The position numbers were made by a program, and so were the translations under genes. Below, piece by piece: positions 11,203 through 20,312 of a stretch of DNA of 64,000 nucleotides. The notes below the pieces were generated by a model. The model searched no databases, was not told the origin of the DNA, and saw only the letters and a program-made list of their open reading frames with translations. Numbering within the stretch: the stretch's first letter is position 1; the number at the start of each line of letters is the position of its first letter. The stretch is taken from contig JAQTON010000002.1 in assembly GCA_028713325.1 (NCBI GenBank), forward strand, positions 62,001-126,000, in the 5' to 3' direction. Source of the stretch: Candidatus Altimarinota bacterium. GTDB lineage: Bacteria > Patescibacteriota > Gracilibacteria > BD1-5 > UBA2023.

Positions 11203-11757
11203 ATGTTTTATAAATATTTAATAATATTATTTTGTAGTATTTTTATATCAAGTTGCACTTCTATAAATTCTATAAACAAAAACGAATTTAAATCTAACAC
11301 TTTCTCAATCAAGATGACTTGAGCTTCAATGTTACCAACATTTTCTGATAAGCAAATTCTTTCTGTTAATAAATGAATAACCGATATTAAAAGAGGAGAT
11401 ATTATAATAATGAATGTTTCAAAAAGTACCAATGAAATGTTTATAAAAAGAATCATAGGACTGCCTGGAGAAATTATAAAGATAATTGATGGAAGGGTTT
11501 TAATGAAGCATTCCCGAATTAGTGATTTTGTGGAATTTGAAGAAGAATATTTATCAGAATATAACAAAGGAAAAACTTTTCTCCCATTAAATGTAAAAGA
11601 AACTGAATTTCTGATTCCTGAAGGAAAATATTTTGTTATGGGAGATAATCGTAGTAATTCCTCAGATTCTCGTTCATGTTTTCAATCTTGTTCTATTGAA
11701 GGATCATCTCATTTTTTAGATCAAAAAGATATAGTTGGAAAAGTTATTAAATTTTAG
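11203..11757 (+). CDS. short signal peptidase I paralogue, AT-rich
   Basis: 184 aa reading UGA=Gly at 11320 and 11374. A hydrophobic N-terminus ends in a lipobox-like ISSC (Cys18). SIKMTGASMLPT carries the catalytic Ser (about Ser42), with the preceding Gly encoded by UGA. FIKRIIGLPGE carries the catalytic Lys and MGDNRSNSSDSRS is the third SPase I box. The second half closely matches the larger lepB at 42041-42841 (shared VKETEF, GDNR and SDSRSCF motifs). The gene is far more AT-rich than flanking gyrB and has a shorter catalytic domain, which suggests transfer or relaxed selection on a duplicate. It removes signal peptides if active; both catalytic residues are present. Confidence 0.82.
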
Positions 11758-11762
11758 ATTTC

Positions 11763-12170
11763 ATGCGTAATATCCCTGGAATCACTTTCCATAAAGAATA
11801 CCTCGATGAGTCGAGTTCTTGGTGGAGCATGTCTGCGGTCGAACAACTTGGGAATATTGGTTCGGAAGTTGGGCGGAGTATTGCGGCGAAAAAATCAGGT
11901 GACCGAGAGAAGTTTGAAGGAGCGACATGGCGAATGTACGAGCTCTTCGATCTCGCGATGGCAGACCCGAGATGGCGACGAAAGTGATCGCTCCGAGAGA
12001 TTTGTCGAGCACGCGAAGTGGTTTCGGATCACCTCTTCGGAGAGAGTCAGTATGGCGAGACTGATTCATCGCTGGAACGATATTTCCTTGCGTATGGTAT
12101 TATGGCGAATGAAGAGAGGAGAAGAAAGAGAGCGGAAAAGAAACTTGCATCTTCATTAAATTCCGTATAA
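11763..12170 (+). CDS. conserved small protein (UPF-type, unknown function)
   Basis: 135 aa with one UGA (11985-11987), stop TAA. It starts 5 nt after the preceding stop. It contains SSSWWSMSAVEQLGNIGSEV, RYELFDLAMADP-like helices, and then (after the UGA) a REICRAREVVSDHLFG motif. Proteins of this pattern (W-x-MS-x-x-EQ-x-x-N-x-G-SEV...LAREVV-D-FG) recur in diverse bacteria as short uncharacterised families. Entirely soluble and helical by eye. Function unknown. Confidence 0.7.
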
Positions 12171-12203
12171 TCTTTGTAACTTACAGCTTGTAACTTTCCT
12201 TGA

Positions 12204-12773
12204 ATGTCCTACACCATCGACCGCTACGAAGGCGCGAAAATCCTCAATTGCTCTACCCGTACGGTGGATAGGTATATCAGTGCGGGAAAAATCCGTTCGA
12301 AGCGGATGGGAAAGAAAGTATATCTTCACGACGAGGATATCCGTATTATTCAAAATGGGGGAATTCAGGAGGAGTATATCGTACTCGATTCCGATGGGCA
12401 TATGGTGACTGCCCAGCACGACGAATCCAATTTTACCCGCCGACCGGTGATGGTCGATTACAAGCAGCTCTTCGACGATGCACAGAAGGCGATAGAGCGA
12501 AAGGATATCCTCATACAGGAGCTTTCGTACCGTGCCGGACAGGCGGAATCGGAGCTCAAGAACTCCATTTCCATGATCGAGTACAAGAAAGCGACGATGC
12601 TCCTCGAAAGTTCGAAGATGCACGGTGAAGAAGAGCGAAAAAATCTTGACAGAAAGATAGGGGAGATAGTCATGGATTTGGATCAAAAAAATACCACTAA
12701 CATTATCCTTATGATACTCGTCTCCATACTTTTTATAGTCGCGATAATCCTCTGGTTTTTCAGTTTGAAGTAA
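12204..12773 (+). CDS. HTH-coiled-coil-TM protein
   Basis: 189 aa, no TGA. The N-terminus (residues 1-50: DRYEGAKILNCSTRTVDRYI, then GKIRSKRMGKKVYLHDEDI) is a MerR/excisionase-type winged helix. Residues ~85-160 form a charged heptad-like coiled coil. The last 25 residues are a membrane helix (IILMILVSILFIVAIILWFF). A tail-anchored DNA-binding protein could tether DNA to the membrane or act as a membrane-coupled regulator; which of these applies is not visible. A MITE-like repeat follows the gene. Confidence 0.75.
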   Translation: MSYTIDRYEGAKILNCSTRTVDRYISAGKIRSKRMGKKVYLHDEDIRIIQNGGIQEEYIVLDSDGHMVTAQHDESNFTRRPVMVDYKQLFDDAQKAIERKDILIQELSYRAGQAESELKNSISMIEYKKATMLLESSKMHGEEERKNLDRKIGEIVMDLDQKNTTNIILMILVSILFIVAIILWFFSLK

Positions 12774-12776
12774 ACC

Positions 12777-12857
12777 GTCATCCTCGGGCGTAGTATAGCG
12801 AAGACCCGGGGATCCATCTTGATTATTAGGCTGGATTCCCGCATTCACGGGAATGAC
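12777..12857. repeat. MITE-like inverted-repeat element
   Basis: Begins GTCATCCTCGGG and ends CACGGGAATGAC, with internal GGGGATCC / GGATTCCC; arms fold into a hairpin. Same theme as elements at 6398 and 42847. It lies right after a stop codon and before pyrH. Confidence 0.65.
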
Positions 12858-12889
12858 AAATTACTTATATTTCTATTAACTCCTCTCCT

Positions 12890-13609
12890 ATGAAACAACT
12901 TCCCGTACCGAAACGAATTCTTTTGAAACTCTCGGGAGAAGCCCTTCAGGGAAAGGGGGATCATGGAATCGAGACAGAGTTCCTCAATAGTCTCGCAAAA
13001 AAGATTGTGACTCTCACAAAAGAGAAAGATATCGAAGTGGTGATAGTTATCGGAGGAGGGAATATTTTTCGGGGAGTATCGGGAGCCGCTAAGGGAATTG
13101 ATCGAACTGCCGCCGATTATATGGGGATGCTCGCGACCGTTATCAACGGTATCGCTCTCGGAAATGCCATCGAAAAAGCCGGACAATCCGTTCGGATTAT
13201 GTCCGCCATTGAGATATCGAAAGTGGCGGAACTCTTTATCTACCGTCGGGCCTTGAAACACCTTCGTGAGAAACGTATCATCATCGTCGTTGCCGGAACC
13301 GGAAACCCGTACTTCACGACCGATTCGGCGGCGGTGCTTCGGGCATTGGAGCTCCATTGTGATTTCATGGTAAAAGGGACCAAGGTGGACGGAGTGTACG
13401 ACAAAGATCCCGCGAAACACCCGGATGCGAAACGTTACGACCGAGTTTCGGTCGATGAAGCTCTGAATAAAGGACTCCGTATTATGGATCAGTCCGCCAT
13501 CGCCCTCGCGAAAGATGAGAAACTCCCGCTTTTCGTGTGTCGCATCGAGGATATCGATCAGATCGGATCTCCCGATATACGAGGAACGTATGTATATGTA
13601 AACGAATAA
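12890..13609 (+). CDS. pyrH: UMP kinase
   Basis: 239 aa, no TGA. A bacterial-type hexameric UMP kinase of the amino-acid-kinase fold, making UDP from UMP. Motifs: RILLKLSGEAL at the N-terminus, VIGGGNIFRG, the DRTAADYMGMLATVING acceptor segment and the nucleotide-binding FFTTDSAA-type loop (as YFTTDSAAVLRA), then KVDGVYDKDP. Length is standard. The usual partners tsf and frr are absent. A strong terminator follows. Confidence 0.97.
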   Translation: MKQLPVPKRILLKLSGEALQGKGDHGIETEFLNSLAKKIVTLTKEKDIEVVIVIGGGNIFRGVSGAAKGIDRTAADYMGMLATVINGIALGNAIEKAGQSVRIMSAIEISKVAELFIYRRALKHLREKRIIIVVAGTGNPYFTTDSAAVLRALELHCDFMVKGTKVDGVYDKDPAKHPDAKRYDRVSVDEALNKGLRIMDQSAIALAKDEKLPLFVCRIEDIDQIGSPDIRGTYVYVNE

Positions 13610-13617
13610 TGCTAACG

Positions 13618-13651
13618 AAAAATCATCCCGAGAACTCGGGATGATTTTTTT
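13618..13651 (+). terminator. terminator between pyrH and the convergent pilin gene
   Basis: AATCATCCCGA / TCGGGATGATT stem with a 4-nt loop, flanked by A- and T-runs, so bidirectional. Confidence 0.85.
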
Positions 13652-14267
13652 AAAACTTCTTCTTCCAGTTTGTGAGAATAGTTTCCAGATTGATGCTGTG
13701 AGGTGAGGAACTCGAGGAATCTACCCAGGTAACAATACTGTTAACTTTCATATGGTCACCGTCCGGATGGCTGATTTGAATTTCTCTGGTGTAAATGGTC
13801 CGGCAGTTGACAGTTATTGAAGAACTGCACTTCGTAGTACTCCCGGAACTACTTGTGAGACCGTTCGAATCAAGAAAAACGGGGAATTGATTCCTGTATC
13901 CGCTATAGGCGGTAGCAATAGATAGGGGAGCGATAGTTCCGGAGAGTATCCAAAGCGTACCGCTTTGAACCAAGATATAGGAACCCGGAGAAAATTCTTT
14001 TCCGGAAACGCCGATACATCCGGCATCATAATCTTTTACTTTCCAGCAGTGTTCGTAGTCACTGGAGAACTTCAGCCAATTCGTATCGCGAATATTTTCT
14101 ACCGCTTCCATTCCTTCTCTTGCTATATTGATGGCTTTAATGCGATTTTCCGATGTCGTGGAAAGCTTTTGTCCGCTCTCGAGAATACCATACGCTCCTA
14201 CGATTCCAACAGTGAGTATGATAATTACTACCATGACTTCAATAATGGAATTTCCTCGATGATTCAT
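13650..14267 (-). CDS. PilV-like minor prepilin
   Basis: 205 aa, no TGA. A class III prepilin signal: short basic leader MNHRG, cleavage after Gly5, then NSIIEVMVVIIILTVGIVGA with Glu5 of the mature protein. The helix is followed by NIAREGMEAVENIRDTNW, a sequence commonly seen in PilV-type minor pilins, then a Ser/Thr-rich beta domain with three Cys pairs (CWKV...GCIG, KCSSSITVNC). Acts in the type IV pilus / pseudopilus, probably as a tip or priming pilin. It lies 36 nt downstream of the anchored Ig-like protein gene on the same strand. Confidence 0.85.
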   Translation of the reverse strand: MNHRGNSIIEVMVVIIILTVGIVGAYGILESGQKLSTTSENRIKAINIAREGMEAVENIRDTNWLKFSSDYEHCWKVKDYDAGCIGVSGKEFSPGSYILVQSGTLWILSGTIAPLSIATAYSGYRNQFPVFLDSNGLTSSSGSTTKCSSSITVNCRTIYTREIQISHPDGDHMKVNSIVTWVDSSSSSPHSINLETILTNWKKKF

Positions 14268-14303
14268 AAGTATGCTCTTTAGGAACTAAAATCCAAAAAC
14301 GTC

Positions 14304-15755
14304 CTATCCTTCCGTACTACTTCCGGTGGCTGTCGTACCGGTACTTGTGGAAATAGGCGTCGGCACTATATCTTCCACTTTTTCTTTTACAATGGTAAAG
14401 AGATTTGTGAAAAGAAGTTCGTCATTTTCCCCGTAATATTTTATGGTGTAGAGGTTAATCCCATCATTCATAGTTCCGTAATCCTTATTGGCAAAATAAT
14501 ACCAGGAAGTTCCGAGTTGAGGAAACTTGGAAAGACGATAGTCATTAATGGTTATGTATTTTACTATTCCTTTATTGACACGACCTTCTATGCGTACGAC
14601 ATCATCGGTTGTTTTATAGGGATTTTCCGTTGGGGAAATGATTCTGAAGTCTTTATCAGAAATGGGATACGTAGTAACGGAAGGTTTTTTGCTCGCGTCC
14701 TCTTTTCCTATTTTTTGTGAAGTATAGATGGTAAGAATGCCTTTTGCAAGGATACCACCCTCACTGTCATATGCTTTGTAGACTATATTATTGCTGGAGC
14801 TTGCGAGGGGAAAGCTCTTGTAGAGAAAACTCTTCTGTTCCTTGTCTATAAGTGCCTCCTTATCGTTTATGGTTACTTTTGTTATATCAGTATTTAGAAG
14901 TTTCCCTTCTATGGTTATCTCACTCGTATCGACCGTCGATTCATCTTCCGGTGAAGTAATGGTGAGTCCTATTTTTGTATTTTTTACTGAGAGCGATCAG
15001 GATGCATCGGTGCTTCCCGTCCCCTCTGAAGAAATCATGGAACTCAGAAGAGAATCTCCGTTGTGATTTATGAAGAGATTGGTGGTTTTGATATAATCGC
15101 TGAGCGGTTCAATCTTACTGGCAAATTGTAGAGTATTGCTGGAGAGATCATTTTTCATGATGGTAAGTTGTTGCCCCACTCCTATACTCGTGCTTGTTGA
15201 TTTTTTTGAATAATCCTCCACCAGAGCACTTCCTTTTAGGACATAGATATTGCTGGCAATGATATTTTGGCTCAAAATAATGACGGAATTATCACTCGGT
15301 GTTATGAAAAAATTCTTCAATTTTATGATCATATCACTCGTGCTGGAATCGGCAAGCATATCGGCATTTTCAAGAGAAATGATTTGTTTTCCGTCAATAA
15401 CTCCTTCGTATCTTACCTCACCTCATTTGTCTATAAAAAGCTTTGAAGTGCTATTTTCGAAACCCGCTTCGGCCTCTCCAAGAGAAACGGTGAGCTTGCT
15501 GTCCGTTGCATACATCTTTGTCGCTCCGTCGATACGCTTCTTGGAATCCCCGGACATATAGATGTATATCTCTGATTGTTCTTGTTTCGGAGTGACGGTC
15601 ATAAAAGATCCGGTATGATTTTCCGTAGGAGAGGAGGAAAACATATAACGGATTATGACGATGAGGATGATAAGTGCTATGGCAAAAGGAACAATAAAAG
15701 AAAAAGAGTTTCCTCCGATAGGAGAAGAATTTGATCTATTTCTGAGTCGAGTCAT
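14304..15755 (-). CDS. membrane-anchored FecR-like / Ig-like (glucodextranase-B type) protein
   Basis: 483 aa with UGA=Gly at 15423 and 14997; stop TAG. Cytoplasmic head MTRLRNRSN, one membrane helix (FSFIVPFAIALIILIVIIRY), then an extracellular region. Its first half (KMYATDSKLTVSLGEAEAGF, then a long beta-rich part ending VGQQLTIMKN) looks like a FecR-type beta domain. The second half has two repeats opening with a T(I/S)xSPxxxxxV pattern (TITSPEDESTVDTSEITIEG and RIISPTENPYKTTDDVVRIEG), typical of glucodextranase domain-B-like Ig folds. An upstream in-frame ATG exists, but MTRLRN gives the better topology. It probably supports surface structures next to a pilin gene. Confidence 0.72.
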
Positions 15756-15831
15756 AGGAAAAATATTTATGGAAATAATGGATACTCTGAATATACGCAA
15801 AATCCCGTAGGAATCAAGGGGAAATGACAAT

Positions 15832-15867
15832 AAAAAACATTTTCTTTTTTCTGGAAAATGTTTTTTT
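15832..15867 (-). terminator. terminator after the 182-aa gene
   Basis: AAAACATTTTC / GAAAATGTTTT hairpin followed on both sides by A/T runs. Confidence 0.75.
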
Positions 15868-15889
15868 GCTTGAAACTATTGGGATTCTT

Positions 15890-16438
15890 TTATTCTTTTG
15901 AGAGCGTTTTTGGGATAATTGCTTCGATTGCAGCATAGGTTGCATCTTTTCCTTTTGGTATGCGAATCGATACGGAATCGCCGATTTCTCATTTGATAAA
16001 AGTGACGGCAGCGAGAAGGGTATTGTATGTTTTCCCGTCGGCTATTACCTGAAATCGATCTTTATTCTTGGTAAGGAGTCCTATTTTCGTCTCATGTTCG
16101 ATTTCTTCTATGATTTTATAGGTAATTTTTCCATCACTATGGATGATTGCTTTCAGTTTGCTTCCCTGCACGAGCTTCGATTTGGATGCATAGTTCTGCG
16201 GTACCGGGTACATAGCCCCGTCTGAACCGAGCATTGCTTCTCCGGTAAATACCCCTTCTATAATCTTTTCATCTCCGCTCGTATAGTTGGAAAGTCCGGA
16301 AGCATCGAGGTATTCGAGTTCTTTCTTGAGCTCCGTATCATCGCTCATAGTGGCGAGAATCTTTTTCGCGGATATGATAGACTTCTGTGCACTGTCAAGA
16401 AAGTCCTTGATAGCCATGAGCTTCTTCGGTTCAAGCAT
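15890..16438 (-). CDS. unrecognised 182-aa soluble protein
   Basis: 182 aa with one UGA (15989). The N-terminal ~60 residues form a helical hairpin (KKLMAIKDFLDSAQKSIISA). The rest alternates short beta strands (GSDGAMYPVPQNY, KLKAIIHSDGKITYKII), and a final segment (IGDSVSIRIPKGKDATYAA) reminds me of a Gre-factor C-terminal or other small beta-barrel domain. This resemblance is weak. I chose the ATG at 16436-16438 because the longer reading frame upstream runs through the promoter. No partner genes are evident. Confidence 0.6.
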
Positions 16439-16469
16439 ATATGTGTATTTATTAAATAATATTTTTACC

Positions 16470-16497
16470 AGTATATTCGATAATGGGTTTTTTTCAA
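16470..16497 (-). promoter_or_regulatory. promoter of the 182-aa gene
   Basis: Minus-strand TTGAAA, 16-nt spacer, TATACT, about 32 nt before the ATG. Confidence 0.55.
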
Positions 16498-16540
16498 AAG
16501 AAATGAGTATTGACTGTGCGAGAAAGTATGTTCGGAATAA

Positions 16541-16571
16541 AAAATAAAAAACCGCCACTTGAGGTGGCGGT
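16541..16571 (-). terminator. terminator of the 71-aa gene
   Basis: ACCGCCACC / GGTGGCGGT-type stem with a 4-nt loop and, on the minus strand, a T-rich run. Confidence 0.8.
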
Positions 16572-16588
16572 CAATGTTGAGCGAAGAT

Positions 16589-16804
16589 TTACGCGAAAGC
16601 GTCAATCTTCCTCGGAGTCGTGACGGCAAGCGGATCTACAAGACCGCGATGCTCCATCAATTGTTTCGCTCCCGGCGCAAGCGGCAGAGGTTTTTCTGTC
16701 CTGAGTGCTGCAAGGCTTTCCTGATCCCTCACGAAACCAAGATCCTGTCTCGTAAAGTGCTTTACAGGTGTTACTGGTGTAGAGCCTGAGATACTTATTG
16801 ACAT
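16589..16804 (-). CDS. small 71-aa protein with Shine-Dalgarno-like leader
   Basis: 71 aa, stop TAA, no TGA. The sequence is unlike its neighbours: Ser/Thr/Pro-rich start (MSISISGSTPVTPVKHFTRQ), then charged and Pro/Leu-rich (LRTEKPLPLAPGAKQLMEH), no membrane segment. It has a complete transcription unit: promoter at 16874-16900, ~60-nt leader, AGGGAG 7 nt before the ATG, and a terminator 18 nt after the stop. Almost no other gene here has an SD motif. Codon use (AGG, CTG, GGC) also looks different. No family recognised. Confidence 0.65.
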   Translation of the reverse strand: MSISISGSTPVTPVKHFTRQDLGFVRDQESLAALRTEKPLPLAPGAKQLMEHRGLVDPLAVTTPRKIDAFA

Positions 16805-16873
16805 GTATTTCTCCCTTATTTATTTTCCCTTTTCCGAATTTGCGATCAGGGCGTTCCGGTTGGAACAAGAGTT

Positions 16874-16900
16874 ATTGTATACAAACTTTTTTATTGTCAA
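16874..16900 (-). promoter_or_regulatory. promoter of the 71-aa gene
   Basis: Minus-strand TTGACA, 15-nt spacer, TACAAT, preceded by TG/TA extended -10-like bases. Confidence 0.5.
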
Positions 16901-17006
16901 GAGATTTTTTAATTATTACACTCATTTTAGATAGAGAGTCAATACTTCTTCTTTTGTAAGGAGTGTATTTTTATGATAGGATAGGGGAAATTCTAACCTT
17001 TATCAT

Positions 17007-17894
17007 ATGCCTCAAACAATACTTTCTCGTATCGAACAGAATACCCCTTCTCCCAGTTATCAAGATAGGGAAGTGGATAACGATGGATTTTTCCAAACTA
17101 TGGAAGAGTGATTATCATCGATTCAGTCCGCCCCGGAAATCTGGAAACAAACACGCTCGGAACTCTTTGAACTCAAATGACTCCTTGCTCATATGAAAAA
17201 GCAAAAATTTATCCGTGGTGTTACCGAATGGACTGCATCGGAGCAGAAAAGTTTTTTTGAAAAAGTACAATCCGAAGTGATGGATGTCGGGGTCATGGCA
17301 TCAGTACGCATAAAGGAAAAAATTCAACTCCTCATAGAGGATGAAATCTGGCGTGAAATTAATGATGATGGGAAAAAATACAGTCTCCAGGACGGAGGGG
17401 GAAATACGATGATTTCAAATATGGGAGAATACCAACAATTTCTCGATACGAGCTTTCTCATCGCCAAAGAAACAAGTGTCATACCGATGGATTTAAGACT
17501 GATCATCAGTAAGAATGGATCGACGGCAGATGCAAAAAAGAAACTGGAGAGATACCATGGAAAATACAATGCCCTTGTTCTGGTAGATACTGATAATCGT
17601 CCCATAGGTATGGTGACACATGATGCATTAAAAGAATATGAAGCTACGGGAAATCCGACACTGGAGAATATTCACTTCATCCCAGATGTATTTTGATATT
17701 ATACCACCTCCAGTGACAACGCGAAGAAATTTATGCAACGATTCGGGATAAATATCCTTCCTATCATTGATTCGAAAACAGGTATATTGATTGGAATTTT
17801 GACGAGTCATTCGCTCGCAAAAAAAGAACTTCAATACTATTCCACTACCTCCCTTACCGAGCTGAGTCTCGATTATCTGAAGATGACTCTATAG
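17007..17894 (+). CDS. CBS-domain-pair-like protein
   Basis: 295 aa, reading UGA=Gly three times (codons in MEE-G-LSSIQ, ELK-G-LLAHM and DVF-G-YYTTS); stop TAG. N-terminal ~130 residues are helical. The C-terminal half looks like two CBS modules: VIPMDLRLIISKNGSTADAK leading to ALVLVDTDNRPIGMVTHDAL, then KKFMQRFGINILPIIDSKTG followed by ILIGILTSHSLAK. CBS pairs bind adenosyl nucleotides and regulate attached domains. No catalytic domain is attached here. The second module shows the typical (L/V)P(I/V)(I/V)D...G(I/V)(I/V)T pattern. A terminator follows. Confidence 0.7.
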
Positions 17895-17904
17895 GATACA
17901 GAAT

Positions 17905-17932
17905 AAAAAGAACAAGCATTCTGTTCTTTTTT
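17905..17932 (+). terminator. terminator of the CBS-pair gene
   Basis: AAAGAACA / TGTTCTTT hairpin with a 7-nt loop and a T6 run, 11 nt after the stop. Confidence 0.85.
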
Positions 17933-17942
17933 GGTAATAGAA

Positions 17943-18200
17943 AGAAAAAATCCGTACATGCGAGGCATTCGTCGAATGAAAGATGCCTATGTACGGATAA
18001 TTTGTTGTTGTGCCAAGAGTTCTCCATCTCCTCAAGGTCGCATCTACTGCATTCCCGTCTTTTTTTCGAGAATGACGAGCTCGTTTCATAGAGAAAAAAA
18101 ATTTTCGCATATGAGTTTTTATTGTACAAATTTTATTTGAATTTGTTTTTATTTTTGTGCTTGTGGCAAGATGGATTCACCTCGTTAAGCAGTAGATGAA
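17943..18200 (-). ncRNA. orphan transcription unit, candidate small RNA
   Basis: In the 355-nt gap between two convergent genes there is a complete minus-strand unit of about 255 nt: consensus promoter (18204-18232), predicted start near 18197, and a 47-nt stem terminator with T-run at 17943-17997. The only notable reading frame in it (ATG at 18110, or the internal MKRARHSRKKDGNAVDAT) has no TAA or TAG before the terminator. I therefore favour an RNA over a protein. I could not match it to tmRNA, RNase P, 6S or SRP RNA by eye. Confidence 0.45.
17951..17997 (-). terminator. terminator of the orphan transcript
   Basis: TCCGTACAT...GGCAT pairs with ATGCC...ATGTACGGA; on the minus strand it is followed by a T6 run. 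Confidence 0.75.
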
Positions 18201-18203
18201 TAT

Positions 18204-18232
18204 ATCATAGTATATAAAATATTAATTGTCAA
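18204..18232 (-). promoter_or_regulatory. strong promoter of the orphan transcript
   Basis: Minus-strand TTGACA, exactly 17 nt, TATGAT; among the best consensus matches in the window. It lies just 3' of the cyclase stop, so it is not the cyclase promoter. Confidence 0.7.
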
Positions 18233-18249
18233 ATATTTGAAGATCTTTT

Positions 18250-20298
18250 TTACTTTTCCGTCGCTCGATACACTCCTTGCCATCCTTCCGGGACACCGTT
18301 TTCGATGAGTTTTTCGCACCGCTCAATGAAGGCAAGGGAAGGGGCATCAGAAAACTGCTCATAGAGTTTTTTGAATATTTCTTTTCATTTCACGACATCT
18401 CCCATCGTATACAATAGCAATGCTTTTTCGAATTCTTCGATAAGCTGGAGTTTTTCCTGAGAAACTTCCCCGATTTTCTCGATGAGTTCATAGATAAAGA
18501 CGGGTTTTTCTTTTCACTTTACTTGAATGCTATCAAGTTTTCGGAATACGAACAATTCTTTCGATTCTTCCATAACACTCTCTCCGACACATATGAGCGT
18601 TCCGTAGAGCTTATTGATCCCCTCGAATCTGGAGGCGGTATTTACGGAATCTCCGAGAGCGGTATATTCAATTTTTTTCCCCATACTTCCGATATTTCCA
18701 ACAACCGCCACTCATTTATTGATCCCCATACGGACTTCTATTTCAAATCCATGATTTTTCTTGAATTCCTCATTGATTTCTTGTATCTTCCGCTGTTGTT
18801 CAAGGGCTGCTCGACAGGCGAGAATAGTTTGTTCCTTCTCGTCTCCTCCGAATGCTCCCCAGAGTGCCATAACCGCATCTCATTCGTATTTGTTGATGAA
18901 TCCCTTATTGTGCATAATGATATCGGACACTTCCTTGAGATAGATAGAGAGGAAATGTACGAGCTCCTCCGGTTCCATATTCTCCGATATGCTCGTGAAT
19001 CCTGCGATATCGGAGAAGAAACTCGTGATATTCATCCGCTTTCCGTCGAGCTTCACTTCTTCGAATTTATCGAGGATATTTACGACAAGCTCTTCCGAAA
19101 GGTATTGGGAAAGGGCTCATTTAAGAGCACGCTTTCATGATTCTTCATATATGTATTTATACCCGGTAACGAAAATGGTTGTCAGCATAACGATGAGCAT
19201 CAACTGCACAGGGAGCGTGAAGAGTCTTTGAAATAAGCTGAAATATCCTATCTCCGCACCGAAGAGTACGATGAACCCTACCAACAAGAAGAGAAACTGA
19301 AATACCCGATTTTTGGCATAAAGAGTGAATAATACGAGGAGAAAAGTGAGGATAAAGAGCATGACAAGTTCTTTCCATCTCTCCACCTCCACTATATATT
19401 TTTGATTGAGTACGGTATTGATCATATTTGCATGAACAAATATACCATCCTGAATCCCGCGGGGTGTATGGAACTTGTCATAGAGTGCCGTTGCTGTCGA
19501 TCCGATAAGGATAATCTTGTCTTTTACGAAGTCCGGATTATATTTTCTATTATAGGCATCTACAAAGGAAATCTCTTGAAATTTTGCTCCGTTTGGAAGA
19601 TAATTTATGAAAATATCCCTCGCATAAGCAGAAGAATACGGAACTTGTCTCATTCATTCCATTCACTCAAATGGGTATACCGCTCATCGTAACTTCAAAG
19701 AAGCTCCATTTTCTTCCGTATGTACATCAAAATACTTTTGAAGAATCTCAAATGAAAAAGCTTTGTTTCATTGTTTCTGAGGTACTATGCTATATACGGT
19801 CGAATTGTAGGTATTTACTTCCGGATGAAAATACCCAATTCAAAGAGCGTTATTTTTAAGAGAGAGGATGGGATAGAGTTTTTCTGTAAGAGAAAAGCCA
19901 AGAACGACATTTCCCGCATTCTTAAGGGATTTTTCCAGAGAACCGTCTTCTTCGGACTTCTCGGAGAAGAGGACGTCTATTCCTATGATACTGGCACCGT
20001 CTTCCTTCAAATTATCTATAACCTGAGCATAGTACGCTCGTTTAAAATTCTGAAATCTTCCGAGTCATTCGTTGTCGGAAAGTGTTTTATTATCAATAGC
20101 AACAATAGTGATGTTCTTGTTGGCAATATCATTTGCCCCGTATCTCGTGAAAAGAATATTTTTTATACCAAGATTTCCTTGTTGTATGAACTCTTCACTG
20201 AAGGAGTTTACACTTAAAAGTGTAACAATGATTATAATGACAATGGAAAGAAAACAGGCAATAATTCTTTTATCATGAGCTATTTTTTTGAGATTCAT
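18250..20298 (-). CDS. CHASE2-domain class III adenylate/guanylate cyclase
   Basis: 682 aa with at least 12 UGA=Gly codons; stop TAA. Order: an N-terminal membrane helix (IIACFLSIVIIIIVTLLSVN); an extracytoplasmic CHASE2 sensor with DNKTLSDNE-G-LGRF, DGASIIGIDVLFSE and KDKIILIGSTATALYDKFHTP; about three membrane helices; then a cyclase domain with the metal-binding FFSDIAGFTSISE, YEGDAVMALWG (its Gly is a UGA) and GDSVNTASR motifs; and a C-terminal helical tail after VKGKEKPVFIYEL. It turns an external signal into cyclic nucleotide. It sits downstream of a FecR-domain gene on the same strand. CHASE2 cyclases and FecR proteins are known to co-occur. Confidence 0.93.
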
Positions 20299-20312
20299 AT
20301 ACGATTTTGAGT

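Noticed and set aside
17889-18110. A 73-aa protein in the orphan transcript
   Set aside because: The frame passes the terminator and ends only inside the neighbouring gene on the other strand; no homology or codon evidence supports it.
18250-20298. Reading the cyclase region as decayed pseudogenes because of many TGA codons
   Set aside because: All breaks are TGA in one frame with no TAA/TAG and no frameshift, and the Gly reading restores canonical CHASE2 and cyclase motifs.
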